From a virus: a stretch of DNA of 40,070 bases. The translations under genes were made by a program, and so were the position numbers. The DNA lies in IMG/VR virus record IMGVR_UViG_3300020433_000017, positions 1-40,070 of that record. The stretch is one strand, 5' to 3'. Of this stretch, positions 33,676 through 39,606 are shown one piece after another. Numbering within the stretch: the first letter of the stretch is position 1; the number at the start of each line of letters is the position of its first letter. The notes beneath the pieces are model-generated. The model had not been told where the DNA came from, made no database searches, and saw only the letters and a program-made list of their open reading frames with translations.

Positions 33676-34098
33676 TTATTCCTTACTCATTGATATGCCT
33701 AATCTAGGACTTAAAGGTACAACCTCATGATAAAATCCTTTTGGTATATAAATTAAATCACCAGTATTTAAAATGAATTGTTCTTTATCCTCTATAATCC
33801 ATTTTGTTACACCTTGACATTGCCAAAACCAAACATCTATTGTGTCTTTGTGTTTTCCAAAAGTTTTAGCTTGAGTTACAATATTAAAATATAAATGAGC
33901 ATAATTTAAATTATTATCTCTCAAAACTTTTTTAACTTTACCAATTTTATTAGCATCGTGTGATACATAAAATCCATCTTTACCTTTTGTAAGATTTCCT
34001 AAAAGCACAGACTGATTGTAATTAATTAAAGCCTCATTCCAATTAACCACATTATCATTCCAGTTTTTTAAAAAATATACTGATTTACTATCTAACAC
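33676..34098 (-). CDS. Cupin / JmjC-like protein
   Basis: The protein has 140 residues. The second half has a cupin core: FGKHKDTIDVWFWQCQG with H83 and D85, then LNTGDLIYIPKGFYHEVVP with H124. An H-x-D...H set is what Fe(II) cupins and JmjC-type hydroxylases use. The start is GTG at 34098, preceded by AAGGAAAT; no ATG is available. It is the first sizeable gene after two sigma-70 promoters (34234-34262 and 34549-34577), so it should be expressed early with the genes that follow. Whether it is a 2OG enzyme or a simple metal cupin cannot be told. Confidence 0.75.
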   Translation of the reverse strand: MLDSKSVYFLKNWNDNVVNWNEALINYNQSVLLGNLTKGKDGFYVSHDANKIGKVKKVLRDNNLNYAHLYFNIVTQAKTFGKHKDTIDVWFWQCQGVTKWIIEDKEQFILNTGDLIYIPKGFYHEVVPLSPRLGISMSKE

Positions 34099-34107
34099 AC
34101 TATTTCC

Positions 34108-34200
34108 TTATCTATGAGAAACAATGAAAGAAACTTCAAGTCTACTGCAGCCCATCTCTGAGTCCACTCGTTCCTCTAGGGGAACACTTGTTATACACAT
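34108..34200 (-). CDS. Possible leader peptide, 30 aa
   Basis: A short frame begins at ATG 34200 (MCITSVPLEERVDSEMG...) and ends 10 bases before the GTG of the cupin gene. It lies in the leader predicted for the promoter at 34234-34262, and a small hairpin (GTTCC...GGAAC, 34170-34185) falls inside it. No good ribosome binding site was seen, so it may be chance. Confidence 0.25.
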   Translation of the reverse strand: MCITSVPLEERVDSEMGCSRLEVSFIVSHR

Positions 34201-34233
34201 AATATAATCGTCAGTCATTAATCTCATATTTTT

Positions 34234-34262
34234 ACTATACCATGATTCGCAATATCTGTCAA
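34234..34262 (-). promoter_or_regulatory. Sigma-70-type promoter (TTGACA-17-TATAGT) with a CGAATCA spacer motif
   Basis: On the minus strand TTGACA (34262-34257) and TATAGT (34239-34234) are 17 bases apart. The spacer contains GCGAATCATGG, the reverse of the GTGATTCG motif repeated just upstream. The predicted start is near 34227, about 130 bases before the cupin gene. Confidence 0.82.
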
Positions 34263-34285
34263 GTATTTATCTAGGGAAGGTAAAA

Positions 34286-34527
34286 CGAATCACTCTCAGT
34301 TTTAGGGGGGGGTACTCTGTGAAAAAACTCTCTGGATACTTATTGCATTTATAGATTGCAAAACACAACACAGATTTAGGGGGTATAAGGCCAAAACGAA
34401 TCACCTACCCCTAGATACACGTCAGCCCCAGACTACTCTTGCGAATCACTCCTTTATCGAATGACCCACCTCATCTAGGGCTGCATGGGTTACCATATCA
34501 AAGTATATCTACAACATATCGAATCAC
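34286..34527 (-). repeat. Array of five GTGATTCG motifs
   Basis: On the minus strand GTGATTCG occurs at 34286-34293, 34397-34404, 34442-34449 and 34520-34527, and GTCATTCG at 34458-34465. Each copy is preceded by purines (GAGA, GTAG, GGA, AGAG, GGTGG), and two copies are followed by TTTT. Spacing is irregular (16-111 bases). The stretch lies between two promoters and holds no recognisable gene. Repeated operator or initiator-protein sites are the simplest reading. Confidence 0.7.
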
Positions 34528-34548
34528 CTCTCTATTAACTACACTATA

Positions 34549-34577
34549 AGTATACACACTTGTGTCGTAGTTGTCAA
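34549..34577 (-). promoter_or_regulatory. Sigma-70-type promoter (TTGACA-17-TATACT)
   Basis: On the minus strand TTGACA (34577-34572) and TATACT (34554-34549) are 17 bases apart, and the -10 box is followed by a second TATAGT-like stretch. The predicted start is near 34542; the first GTGATTCG motif begins about 15 bases into the transcript. It lies after the small-RNA terminator, so it restarts transcription towards the cupin gene. Confidence 0.82.
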
Positions 34578-34629
34578 GTCTTTTTTAAAAATAAAAAAAA
34601 TAACATAATGTATATTATGCGCCTTTGTA

Positions 34630-34857
34630 AAATAAAAAAAACCCAGACCAGCATTGAGCTCTGAAGTCTGGGTTTGTTTTTGTTGTATGTGAAACTGTCG
34701 TTACTCTATCCTACACCATCCCCAACAGTTGAGTCCTCATGATCGGACACCCATTGCGTAGTTAGAAAGGGAGCGGTTTTACTACAGTTAATGAGGGAAA
34801 GACCGAAGTCCATATCAACAGACGCTACTCTCTGTCTTTTACCCTTTAACTAACTAC
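34630..34857 (-). ncRNA. Predicted free-standing phage small RNA, about 225 nt
   Basis: The predicted start (about 34857) of the promoter at 34864-34892 coincides with the 5' arm of a long stem: GTAGTTAG-TT-AAAGGG (34857-34842) pairs with CCCTTT-CTAACTAC (34771-34758), 14 bp with a two-base bulge. Inside it are ACAGA...TCTGT and GGAC-TTCG-GTCT, the latter with a cUUCGg tetraloop. Downstream follow GTCC...GGAC (34748-34733), an 8-bp stem AACTGTTG/CGACAGTT (34730-34693) with a G-rich loop, and the terminator. A 35-codon frame (34813-34706, MDFGLSLINC...) lies within it but has no clear ribosome binding site. I know no matching RNA family. Confidence 0.7.
34639..34675 (-). terminator. Strong intrinsic terminator
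   Basis: A 10-bp stem (AAACCCAGAC with GTCTGGGTTT) encloses a 17-base loop. On the minus strand the stem runs into eight T and then ATTTT, a classic intrinsic terminator. The plus strand has a weaker T-run (TTTGTTTTTGTT), so it may work both ways. It ends the predicted small RNA and separates the right-hand operon from the cupin unit. Confidence 0.92.
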
Positions 34858-34863
34858 ACTTAC

Positions 34864-34892
34864 AGTGTATCTGATTCGTTTCCGTTTGTCAA
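34864..34892 (-). promoter_or_regulatory. Sigma-70-type promoter (TTGACA-17-TACACT) for the small RNA
   Basis: On the minus strand TTGACA (34892-34887) and TACACT (34869-34864) are 17 bases apart. The spacer contains ACGAATCAGA, the same motif as in the promoter at 34234-34262. The predicted start falls at the first base of the long stem of the small RNA. Confidence 0.8.
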
Positions 34893-35000
34893 CCCCTAAA
34901 TGAAAATAATTTTTGACGATAGACTGCAAAGTAAGAACACAACAACTCTATGTTTTTTTATACCTTTTTAAATAGTGTCCGAAAATACCACAAAATCCCA

Positions 35001-35108
35001 TCAAGTACCATATTCTTTCCGATATCCTCCTGTGGGTCTTGTTCTGACCATCTCCTCGTCTACTATGAAGTGGTTCGATAGCATTACAAGTATGAGTATA
35101 ACCTTCAC
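35001..35108 (-). CDS. Possible 35-aa peptide
   Basis: A frame from GTG 35108 overlaps the previous stop (GTGA) and reads VKVILILVMLSNHFIVDEEM, then MVRTRPTGGYRKEYGT. The hydrophobic start could be a small signal or membrane segment. AAAGGAGTGTG lies just upstream as a possible ribosome binding site. It would be the last gene of the right-hand operon. Too short to be sure. Confidence 0.3.
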   Translation of the reverse strand: MKVILILVMLSNHFIVDEEMVRTRPTGGYRKEYGT

Positions 35109-35275
35109 TCCACACTCCTTTTATCCATCACCTGTAATACATACCTGAGTTCATCTATACATTTCCATAACCACATTCGTGTCATTCTGTCATTAGACTT
35201 GGCTCTCTCCTGTTTGAGTTGTTCTATTCGCATCTCTATATACGTTCTTGGGTGTACTGGTTTACCTCTTCTCAT
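35105..35275 (-). CDS. Small basic protein, 56 aa
   Basis: The product begins MRRGKPVHPRTYIEMRIEQL and continues in a basic helix with several tryptophans (MTRMWLWKCIDELRYVLQVM). The ATG overlaps the stop of the oxygenase gene by one base (TAATG), the commonest junction in this operon, which supports it as real. It may bind nucleic acid. No family recognised. Confidence 0.65.
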   Translation of the reverse strand: MRRGKPVHPRTYIEMRIEQLKQERAKSNDRMTRMWLWKCIDELRYVLQVMDKRSVE

Positions 35276-35826
35276 TAATTAAATGTCACTACTAAGACAA
35301 CCCTCCTCTGATGTGGGTCACAATATCCCTGTGTGTGTAGTTCACTATCACTTACAACTGCCTTATACTTCTGTGGATGCACTATCTTTATAAGTCTTCG
35401 TTCATCATCAAAGAATTGAGTTTCACCACTAGTCCACTCATTTAAATACATGAGAAAGTTTCTATGTGGAAACTCATGATCACGATGAATAAAACACTCA
35501 GAATCTTTAGGTTGATGTGTTGTGAAATTGACTGCTGATCTAAGTATTCTATCCCATTTTATATTGTTTTCTTTACAGAAATCTTTGAATATACCCTCAA
35601 ACCTTTCCACATAGTCAGAGTTTGGTGTACCCCATACATCCTTTGTATGGTCGCTACCTCTTGTTCTGAGTGTGTGTGCAAATATTGGATTTATTTTTTT
35701 ACCACCATCAATTCCTGCAGCTGTATCAGAGAACCATGAAAACAAAGGAAAGTCCTCTCCATTCACTACCCATTCGATGAATTGTTCTTGTTCTTTTGTT
35801 AGATTTACTTGATATTCTTTTATCAT
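35275..35826 (-). CDS. Putative 2OG-Fe(II) oxygenase
   Basis: The protein has 183 residues. The metal residues are H114-x-D116 (FIHRDHEFPHRNFLMYLN) and H164 (SDSELHTQGYCDP), with R174 or R175 before a VVLVVTF strand for 2-oxoglutarate; SGETQFFDDE forms the usual hairpin. The H-x-D...H...R order is complete, so activity is plausible. The start follows the previous stop without a gap. The substrate is unknown. Confidence 0.85.
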   Translation of the reverse strand: MIKEYQVNLTKEQEQFIEWVVNGEDFPLFSWFSDTAAGIDGGKKINPIFAHTLRTRGSDHTKDVWGTPNSDYVERFEGIFKDFCKENNIKWDRILRSAVNFTTHQPKDSECFIHRDHEFPHRNFLMYLNEWTSGETQFFDDERRLIKIVHPQKYKAVVSDSELHTQGYCDPHQRRVVLVVTFN

Positions 35827-35994
35827 TTACCACAGTCCCAATATGCGTCCGTTACCTATGATGATAAACAAACAGGTTGTTATGTGTAACACTACCCATG
35901 CACTTCGTACTATAACCATATACTTATCATAGGGTTGTGTCTTATCGTCTGAGTAACTCCCCAGTGCGTACATCCATATCTTCAGTAGTTTCAT
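35827..35994 (-). CDS. Small membrane protein, 55 aa
   Basis: The product starts MKLLKIWMYALGSYSDDKTQ and has one hydrophobic helix (about 32-50, SAWVVLHITTCLFIIIG). The ATG shares four bases with the stop of the preceding gene (ATGA), and its stop touches the next start, so the frame fits the operon exactly. A single-pass inner-membrane protein is likely; no function known. Confidence 0.7.
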   Translation of the reverse strand: MKLLKIWMYALGSYSDDKTQPYDKYMVIVRSAWVVLHITTCLFIIIGNGRILGLW

Positions 35995-36182
35995 AGGTAT
36001 GTACCATCTAGTTTGTGTGTCTTACTGTTACTCCAAGCCCATATCATACAGTTCCACATGGAATAACTAGGGTGATATGCACCAAGCGGATATGCAGAAA
36101 GTAGCGTCCGAAAAATCGATTCGTCTCTGCGTTTTTCTCTGAGAAGTTTGTAATGTCCTTTGAATAGTTCGTATCTGGTCAT
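35991..36182 (-). CDS. Small protein of unknown function, 63 aa
   Basis: The product starts MTRYELFKGHYKLLREKRRD and has a tryptophan-rich second half (SYSMWNCMIWAWSNSKTHKL). Basic helix first, aromatic tail after. It overlaps its neighbours by four bases on both sides. No family recognised. Confidence 0.6.
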   Translation of the reverse strand: MTRYELFKGHYKLLREKRRDESIFRTLLSAYPLGAYHPSYSMWNCMIWAWSNSKTHKLDGTYL

Positions 36183-36370
36183 TTCTTCTTGACTATCGGA
36201 TCTTTGAATGTAACCTTGAGGTCGTCTTTGACAATGGTCATACTACCCCCTTGTGTGTCGTGAGAGTTTGATGTCCAAGAGTTCTTTATGTTGTAAAGTA
36301 ACCACATATAGATAGGCACAATGACTATCGTGATACCAAACATGATGTATGTAAATATTTCAAAAGTCAT
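36179..36370 (-). CDS. Small membrane protein, 63 aa
   Basis: An N-terminal transmembrane helix (about 5-27, IFTYIMFGITIVIVPIYMWL) is followed by a polar cytoplasmic or periplasmic tail (MTIVKDDLKVTFKDPIVKKK). Four-base overlap with the next gene and an 11-base overlap with the one before. No family recognised. Confidence 0.6.
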   Translation of the reverse strand: MTFEIFTYIMFGITIVIVPIYMWLLYNIKNSWTSNSHDTQGGSMTIVKDDLKVTFKDPIVKKK

Positions 36371-36620
36371 TATCTATTCCGTCCTTTGTATAGGTCGTAC
36401 CATTGAAGTGTTTGTCCATGCGTTCTGTTTCTGTAAGTTTCTTACGCATGAACATGATGTCACAGTATCCACACTGCACATATCCGTCCTCTGGTACTGT
36501 ATACCATACCTTTGGGTGGTCGTTAGTCGCACCTGTGCATGATACTTTATCTGAGTCAACCTCTACAATCGTACTGATTTGTGGTTTCTTTTTACCTTTA
36601 CCCCAGTTCCACATACCCAT
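36360..36620 (-). CDS. Zinc-finger protein, CHCC (NDUFS6-like) type
   Basis: The protein has 86 residues from the ATG at 36620, which overlaps the stop of the upstream oxygenase (TAATG). The core reads VSCTGATNDHPKVWYTVPED and then YVQCGYCDIMF, giving C, H and C-x2-C in the order of the zf-CHCC fold. That fold is known from the complex I subunit NDUFS6 and from bacterial homologues. The N-terminus (GMWNWGKGKKKPQ) is basic. In a phage it may act as a small zinc-binding adaptor; the partner is unknown. Confidence 0.7.
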   Translation of the reverse strand: MGMWNWGKGKKKPQISTIVEVDSDKVSCTGATNDHPKVWYTVPEDGYVQCGYCDIMFMRKKLTETERMDKHFNGTTYTKDGIDNDF

Positions 36621-37162
36621 TACTCTACCTTCATGTCCCAACTGATAACTCTTTTACGTTCATCAGATAAATTTACTTCACTTGAATGTAGTAAAAAACT
36701 TGGCATGACCATCATAGTTCCCACCTTATACTTGACAGAATAATATGTGGTTGTATCATTTATCCAATCATTCCATGGCATTATAATATTCAACTGTGGG
36801 CCATCAGTGGGAATTTCCAGATGCAGTAAACCAGATAAACCTGTTGAACGATGATTATGTGTTGCTTGATAATCACCCTTCTGATATGTTACCGACCAAA
36901 CATCAGTCAACCACACTTCGTTTATTTCTGGTTTATACTCTTTCAGATTTACTTGTAATTCGTGCAATTCTTTTGACATTATGTTTGCAAATGATTTTGA
37001 TAAACCCTCTCTTTGAATACCTCTATTTGAGAAAAATGTATTTGTGTCATTTCTTACCTCTGGAAATTTAGAAAACTCCTCATCTAACTTACCTTTTTTA
37101 TACTCAAAATTATCTACCTCTTTTATCCAGATAGGTATATCAAATAATGTTTTTTGTAACAT
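36620..37162 (-). CDS. Putative 2OG-Fe(II) oxygenase (TIGR02466-like)
   Basis: The protein has 180 residues from the ATG at 37162, chosen because it overlaps the previous stop (TGATG); a GTG three bases earlier is the alternative. The opening (LQKTLFDIPIWIKEV) and GDYQATHNHRSTGLSGLLHLE (H102, H104) are those of TIGR02466-type oxygenases. The distal histidine is H159 in PSFLLHSSEVN, and R169 or R171 lies before the last strand. The substrate is unknown. Confidence 0.82.
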   Translation of the reverse strand: MLQKTLFDIPIWIKEVDNFEYKKGKLDEEFSKFPEVRNDTNTFFSNRGIQREGLSKSFANIMSKELHELQVNLKEYKPEINEVWLTDVWSVTYQKGDYQATHNHRSTGLSGLLHLEIPTDGPQLNIIMPWNDWINDTTTYYSVKYKVGTMMVMPSFLLHSSEVNLSDERKRVISWDMKVE

Positions 37163-37353
37163 CACTCCTCCTCTTTATCTACTACTGCTGGTCTGCAATA
37201 CGCAGAATAGGTGTATCGTTGTATCTTTTGTAATGGTCGATTGATCTGATTTTCGTATATCTGACACTTCTGTAGACTTGGATACAGTAATTCACCATCT
37301 GTCACTACCTGTGATTGATTGACTATTACAAGTATCCAAGCAAGTGTTTTCAT
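37162..37353 (-). CDS. Small secreted protein, 63 aa
   Basis: The N-terminus (MKTLAWILVIVNQSQVV) looks like a signal peptide or membrane anchor. The rest is polar, with two cysteines (QKCQIYENQ, AYCRPAV) that could pair in the periplasm. Four-base overlap with the lipoprotein gene before it. No family recognised. Confidence 0.55.
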   Translation of the reverse strand: MKTLAWILVIVNQSQVVTDGELLYPSLQKCQIYENQINRPLQKIQRYTYSAYCRPAVVDKEEE

Positions 37354-37562
37354 CGTGTCTGGTCGTCAATGATTGTTGCACCACCAGCGATTACTGCACC
37401 AGCTTTACAATCATCAAAGAATACTTGACCTACTGCACAACCTACTACTGAGTTGGATAGTAGACGTTCTCCGTCCTTTGTAATGTATGGTGTATTGCAA
37501 CCTGTTACCAATATCATCATTGATAGTGCAATACCTATGAATAAAAAATGTAGTCCGTTCAT
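37350..37562 (-). CDS. Small lipoprotein with a glycine-zipper-like segment, 70 aa
   Basis: A signal peptide (LFIGIALSMMILVTGC) ends in a lipobox LVTGC, so the mature protein should be a lipid-anchored N-terminal cysteine (C22). The rest contains VVGCAVGQVFFDDCKAGAVIAGGA, with small residues at regular spacing as in glycine-zipper outer-membrane lipoproteins. A role in the envelope of the infected cell, such as superinfection exclusion, is conceivable but unproven. The start touches the zinc-ribbon gene by one base. Confidence 0.7.
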   Translation of the reverse strand: MNGLHFLFIGIALSMMILVTGCNTPYITKDGERLLSNSVVGCAVGQVFFDDCKAGAVIAGGATIIDDQTR

Positions 37563-37879
37563 TATGTTTCTCCTTCTTCAAAATGTGACTTCGGTGTATA
37601 GACCAATACGAATGTTGCACAGTTCGGACAAGTGAGATTAGTCACCATCTTATGTGCGTCCACATGGTCAAATTCTTCTTCTATATCATGGTCACCGCCC
37701 CATGTAAGCTCTGATTCACAGTGATAACATTGCATCTTTTTCTTCCTTTTGAAATTATCTGGTAGTTCTGTTGTTGCACCAAGACCCATCAGATACATCT
37801 CTGGAAAGTCCATTTCTTCTGGTTCTTCTTTTGGTCTCTTCTGTGTGTGTATTCTCAAATGACGAAATAAATCAAGCAT
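37562..37879 (-). CDS. Zinc-ribbon protein, 105 aa
   Basis: Two CxxC knuckles (CYHCESE at about 51-57 and CPNCATF near 84-90) enclose an acidic stretch with HxD (GGDHDIEEEFDHVDAH). That is a zinc ribbon of the phage regulatory or metal-chaperone type. The ATG at 37879 lies inside the end of thyX (8-base overlap), with TTG upstream as the weaker alternative. Function unknown; an RNA polymerase- or DNA-binding adaptor is a guess. Confidence 0.65.
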   Translation of the reverse strand: MLDLFRHLRIHTQKRPKEEPEEMDFPEMYLMGLGATTELPDNFKRKKKMQCYHCESELTWGGDHDIEEEFDHVDAHKMVTNLTCPNCATFVLVYTPKSHFEEGET

Positions 37880-38525
37880 CAAATAATTCTCTCCAACTTA
37901 TCGGAAACTCCTTTGCACATATCTTTTGTATTCCGTCTGCAATCGTTCTTGTTTCCGATTGTGTATCTTCTGCACATCGTAGATTGCACACTCTTGAGAA
38001 TGCATAAAGAGTTCCACTCCAATACCACTCTGTATATAGGTTCTGTGGTAAAACCATACGAGCCATCTCTGGTGCAACACCCTCTTTGAGTAAGTTATTA
38101 TAGGTTTCTGTAACGAACATCATCGTACCTCCGATACCATATGTAATCGTGTCCGACTCATCTGACCCTTGTTTGATACTGTCTGGTGGTCTTTTTCTCC
38201 AAACTTTCGGAACATAGAACTCTGGTTCGGAATCAACGTATCGTCTGGATATTTCATTCCATACTAATCCGACTTGATGTTTGACTAATTGTCGTGCAAC
38301 GAATATGGGTGCTTTGATGTGCAGTTGCAGTGATGCGTGTGCAAATGGACTCCAGTGATTATGTTTTGCAAGATACTTAATGAGTCGTGCATCTGTGTCC
38401 TTGAGTACGTTACCCTCTGAAAAAGGTATCTCGTCATCCCAGTTTGACTTTTTTGCAAAGGACACACGGGCTGCATTGACCACTGATAGGTCACTCCCCA
38501 TTTTGTCTATTAGTTTTACTTCCAT
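37872..38525 (-). CDS. thyX: Flavin-dependent thymidylate synthase ThyX
   Basis: The enzyme makes dTMP from dUMP with methylene-THF, FAD and NADPH, feeding phage DNA synthesis. It has 217 residues from the ATG at 38525, which overlaps the previous stop (TAATG). Visible family marks are ARVSFAKKS near 20, HWSPFAHA (about 57-64) and the ThyX signature region RQLVKHQVGLVWNEISRRYV. The signature differs from the canonical RHRxxSxNExSxRY: it reads KHQ, lacks the serine and has one extra residue before NE. YTEWYWSGTLYAFSRVCNLR near 160-180 is the C-terminal active-site part. Confidence 0.95.
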   Translation of the reverse strand: MEVKLIDKMGSDLSVVNAARVSFAKKSNWDDEIPFSEGNVLKDTDARLIKYLAKHNHWSPFAHASLQLHIKAPIFVARQLVKHQVGLVWNEISRRYVDSEPEFYVPKVWRKRPPDSIKQGSDESDTITYGIGGTMMFVTETYNNLLKEGVAPEMARMVLPQNLYTEWYWSGTLYAFSRVCNLRCAEDTQSETRTIADGIQKICAKEFPISWRELFDA

Positions 38526-39085
38526 TAGTGTACCCAACTTATGTAAGAATATCTTGTTCCACTCTTTACTGGTTCTACTTTGTGAGGATATAAAAACAGA
38601 GATGGAAACACTAAAACATCTCCTTTGTCAAACTTTATCTCTGTGTCATCAAATATTATAAACTCCCCACCCTCGTAATCATCATTTAATACTCCTAACA
38701 CACTTAGTATAGGGATACCCTTTTTCTCACCATCAAACATAGAGTGTATGTGATCACAATGTAGAGCCATTTTTTTATCTTCACCATACTTATTAAATCT
38801 TGGTAATGTATATCCAGACCAACGAGCAAACCAAGGCATATCAACATATATAAGATAGTCTTTAATAACATACCATATTTTTTCTGAAAGAATTGATCTT
38901 GATGGACAATCATCCCAACTCACTGATAATTCTTTTGAACCACTTCTGGTGATATATTTACCTGTAGTTGAATTATAAAACTTGTGTTGTTCAAATTGGA
39001 TTGCATTCATTTCACGCACCAAAGTATCACAGAGATTTTTGTCTATACGACCTTTGAAGTGTTTTACATAATGTTGTAGATTCAT
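38525..39085 (-). CDS. 2OG-Fe(II) oxygenase, prolyl 4-hydroxylase-like
   Basis: The protein has 186 residues from the ATG at 39085, two bases after the previous stop; an ATG at 39112 is in frame but inside that gene. The catalytic set is H109-x-D111 (LHCDHIHSMF), H168 (LYPHKVEPV) and R178 (TRYSYISW), with the EGGEFIIFDD hairpin typical of P4H-type enzymes. It lies directly before thyX and is coupled to it. The substrate is unknown. Confidence 0.87.
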   Translation of the reverse strand: MNLQHYVKHFKGRIDKNLCDTLVREMNAIQFEQHKFYNSTTGKYITRSGSKELSVSWDDCPSRSILSEKIWYVIKDYLIYVDMPWFARWSGYTLPRFNKYGEDKKMALHCDHIHSMFDGEKKGIPILSVLGVLNDDYEGGEFIIFDDTEIKFDKGDVLVFPSLFLYPHKVEPVKSGTRYSYISWVH

Positions 39086-39087
39086 AT

Positions 39088-39303
39088 TCAATGTATTAAT
39101 CCTAGACACCATTTCTCTGCTGTGTCAATCGCAGTTGTTTCACCCCATGCACGACTTGACTTATAGTAAATACGCATCTCTACCAACTCATCGTTTTCAA
39201 ATAAATGTACTTCATGATTATCTTCTATGTCTGTGATATGATAAACTTTTGCTTCACGATCTGGTCGTTGACCTTTGTGTTCAAGAACCAGAAAACGAGT
39301 CAT
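39088..39303 (-). CDS. Small protein of unknown function, 71 aa
   Basis: The product begins MTRFLVLEHKGQRPDREAKV and reads as a small alpha-beta protein (VYHITDIEDNHEVHLFENDE, MRIYYKSSRAW). It has no cysteine cluster and one C-terminal Cys. The start overlaps the stop of the membrane peptide gene before it (ATGA). No family recognised. Confidence 0.6.
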   Translation of the reverse strand: MTRFLVLEHKGQRPDREAKVYHITDIEDNHEVHLFENDELVEMRIYYKSSRAWGETTAIDTAEKWCLGLIH

Positions 39304-39407
39304 GACATAAAAAGACCATGCACAATTATATTAAGTAAAAGCGTACCACCAAACATGATTGCGATTATCATCGCAAGTGTTTGACCCTCTGTTGGCATCT
39401 TATCCAT
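39300..39407 (-). CDS. Short membrane peptide, 35 aa
   Basis: The frame from ATG 39407 reads MDKMPTEGQTLAMIIAIMFG and continues GTLLLNIIVHGLFMS, one long membrane helix after a polar start. It begins one base after the previous stop, has GGAGAG as ribosome binding site, and its stop overlaps the next ATG by four bases. Such exact fitting on both sides makes it a probable real gene despite its size. Confidence 0.65.
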   Translation of the reverse strand: MDKMPTEGQTLAMIIAIMFGGTLLLNIIVHGLFMS

Positions 39408-39408
39408 T

Positions 39409-39606
39409 CTATTTCTCTCCTTGTTGTGATGGGTAAACATCTTCTATGCAAGTAAATCCAATCCCCAATGGTGACTCATGATTTTCATGTTGATACTGAG
39501 CCATCTCTACACATTCATATGGATCTTCAAACCAATCAACTGCACGACTATCAATATCACCAGTAGGTAACATCACCACCATTATAAGATAATATCCATA
39601 TATCAT
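39409..39606 (-). CDS. Small probably secreted protein, 65 aa
   Basis: A short hydrophobic N-terminus (IYGYYLIMVVML) precedes a polar domain with two cysteines (EDPYECVEMAQ and GIGFTCIEDV) that could form a disulphide. The DPYxC...GIGFTCxED pattern occurs in small conserved phage proteins of unknown role. The start overlaps the DoxX-like gene by four bases. Confidence 0.6.
   Translation of the reverse strand: MIYGYYLIMVVMLPTGDIDSRAVDWFEDPYECVEMAQYQHENHESPLGIGFTCIEDVYPSQQGEK

Noticed and set aside
34286-34527. CRISPR array
   Set aside because: The repeats are only 8 bases and the gaps irregular (16-111 bases); no cas gene is nearby.
34706-34857. Glutamine-type riboswitch
   Set aside because: A GAC-AGAGAGUAG stretch vaguely resembles the conserved core, but the GUUCA element and the full GACGGAAGUAGG core are absent, and the region ends in its own terminator without a downstream gene in the same transcript.
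34200-35000. tRNA gene
   Set aside because: GATTCG motifs look like T-loops at first sight, but no acceptor stem, anticodon arm or 70-90 base cloverleaf can be drawn around any of them.
34948-35001. 17-codon frame starting MGFCGIFG
   Set aside because: It recalls the MCGIFG start of class II amidotransferases, but it stops after 17 codons with no homologous continuation, so the resemblance is probably chance.
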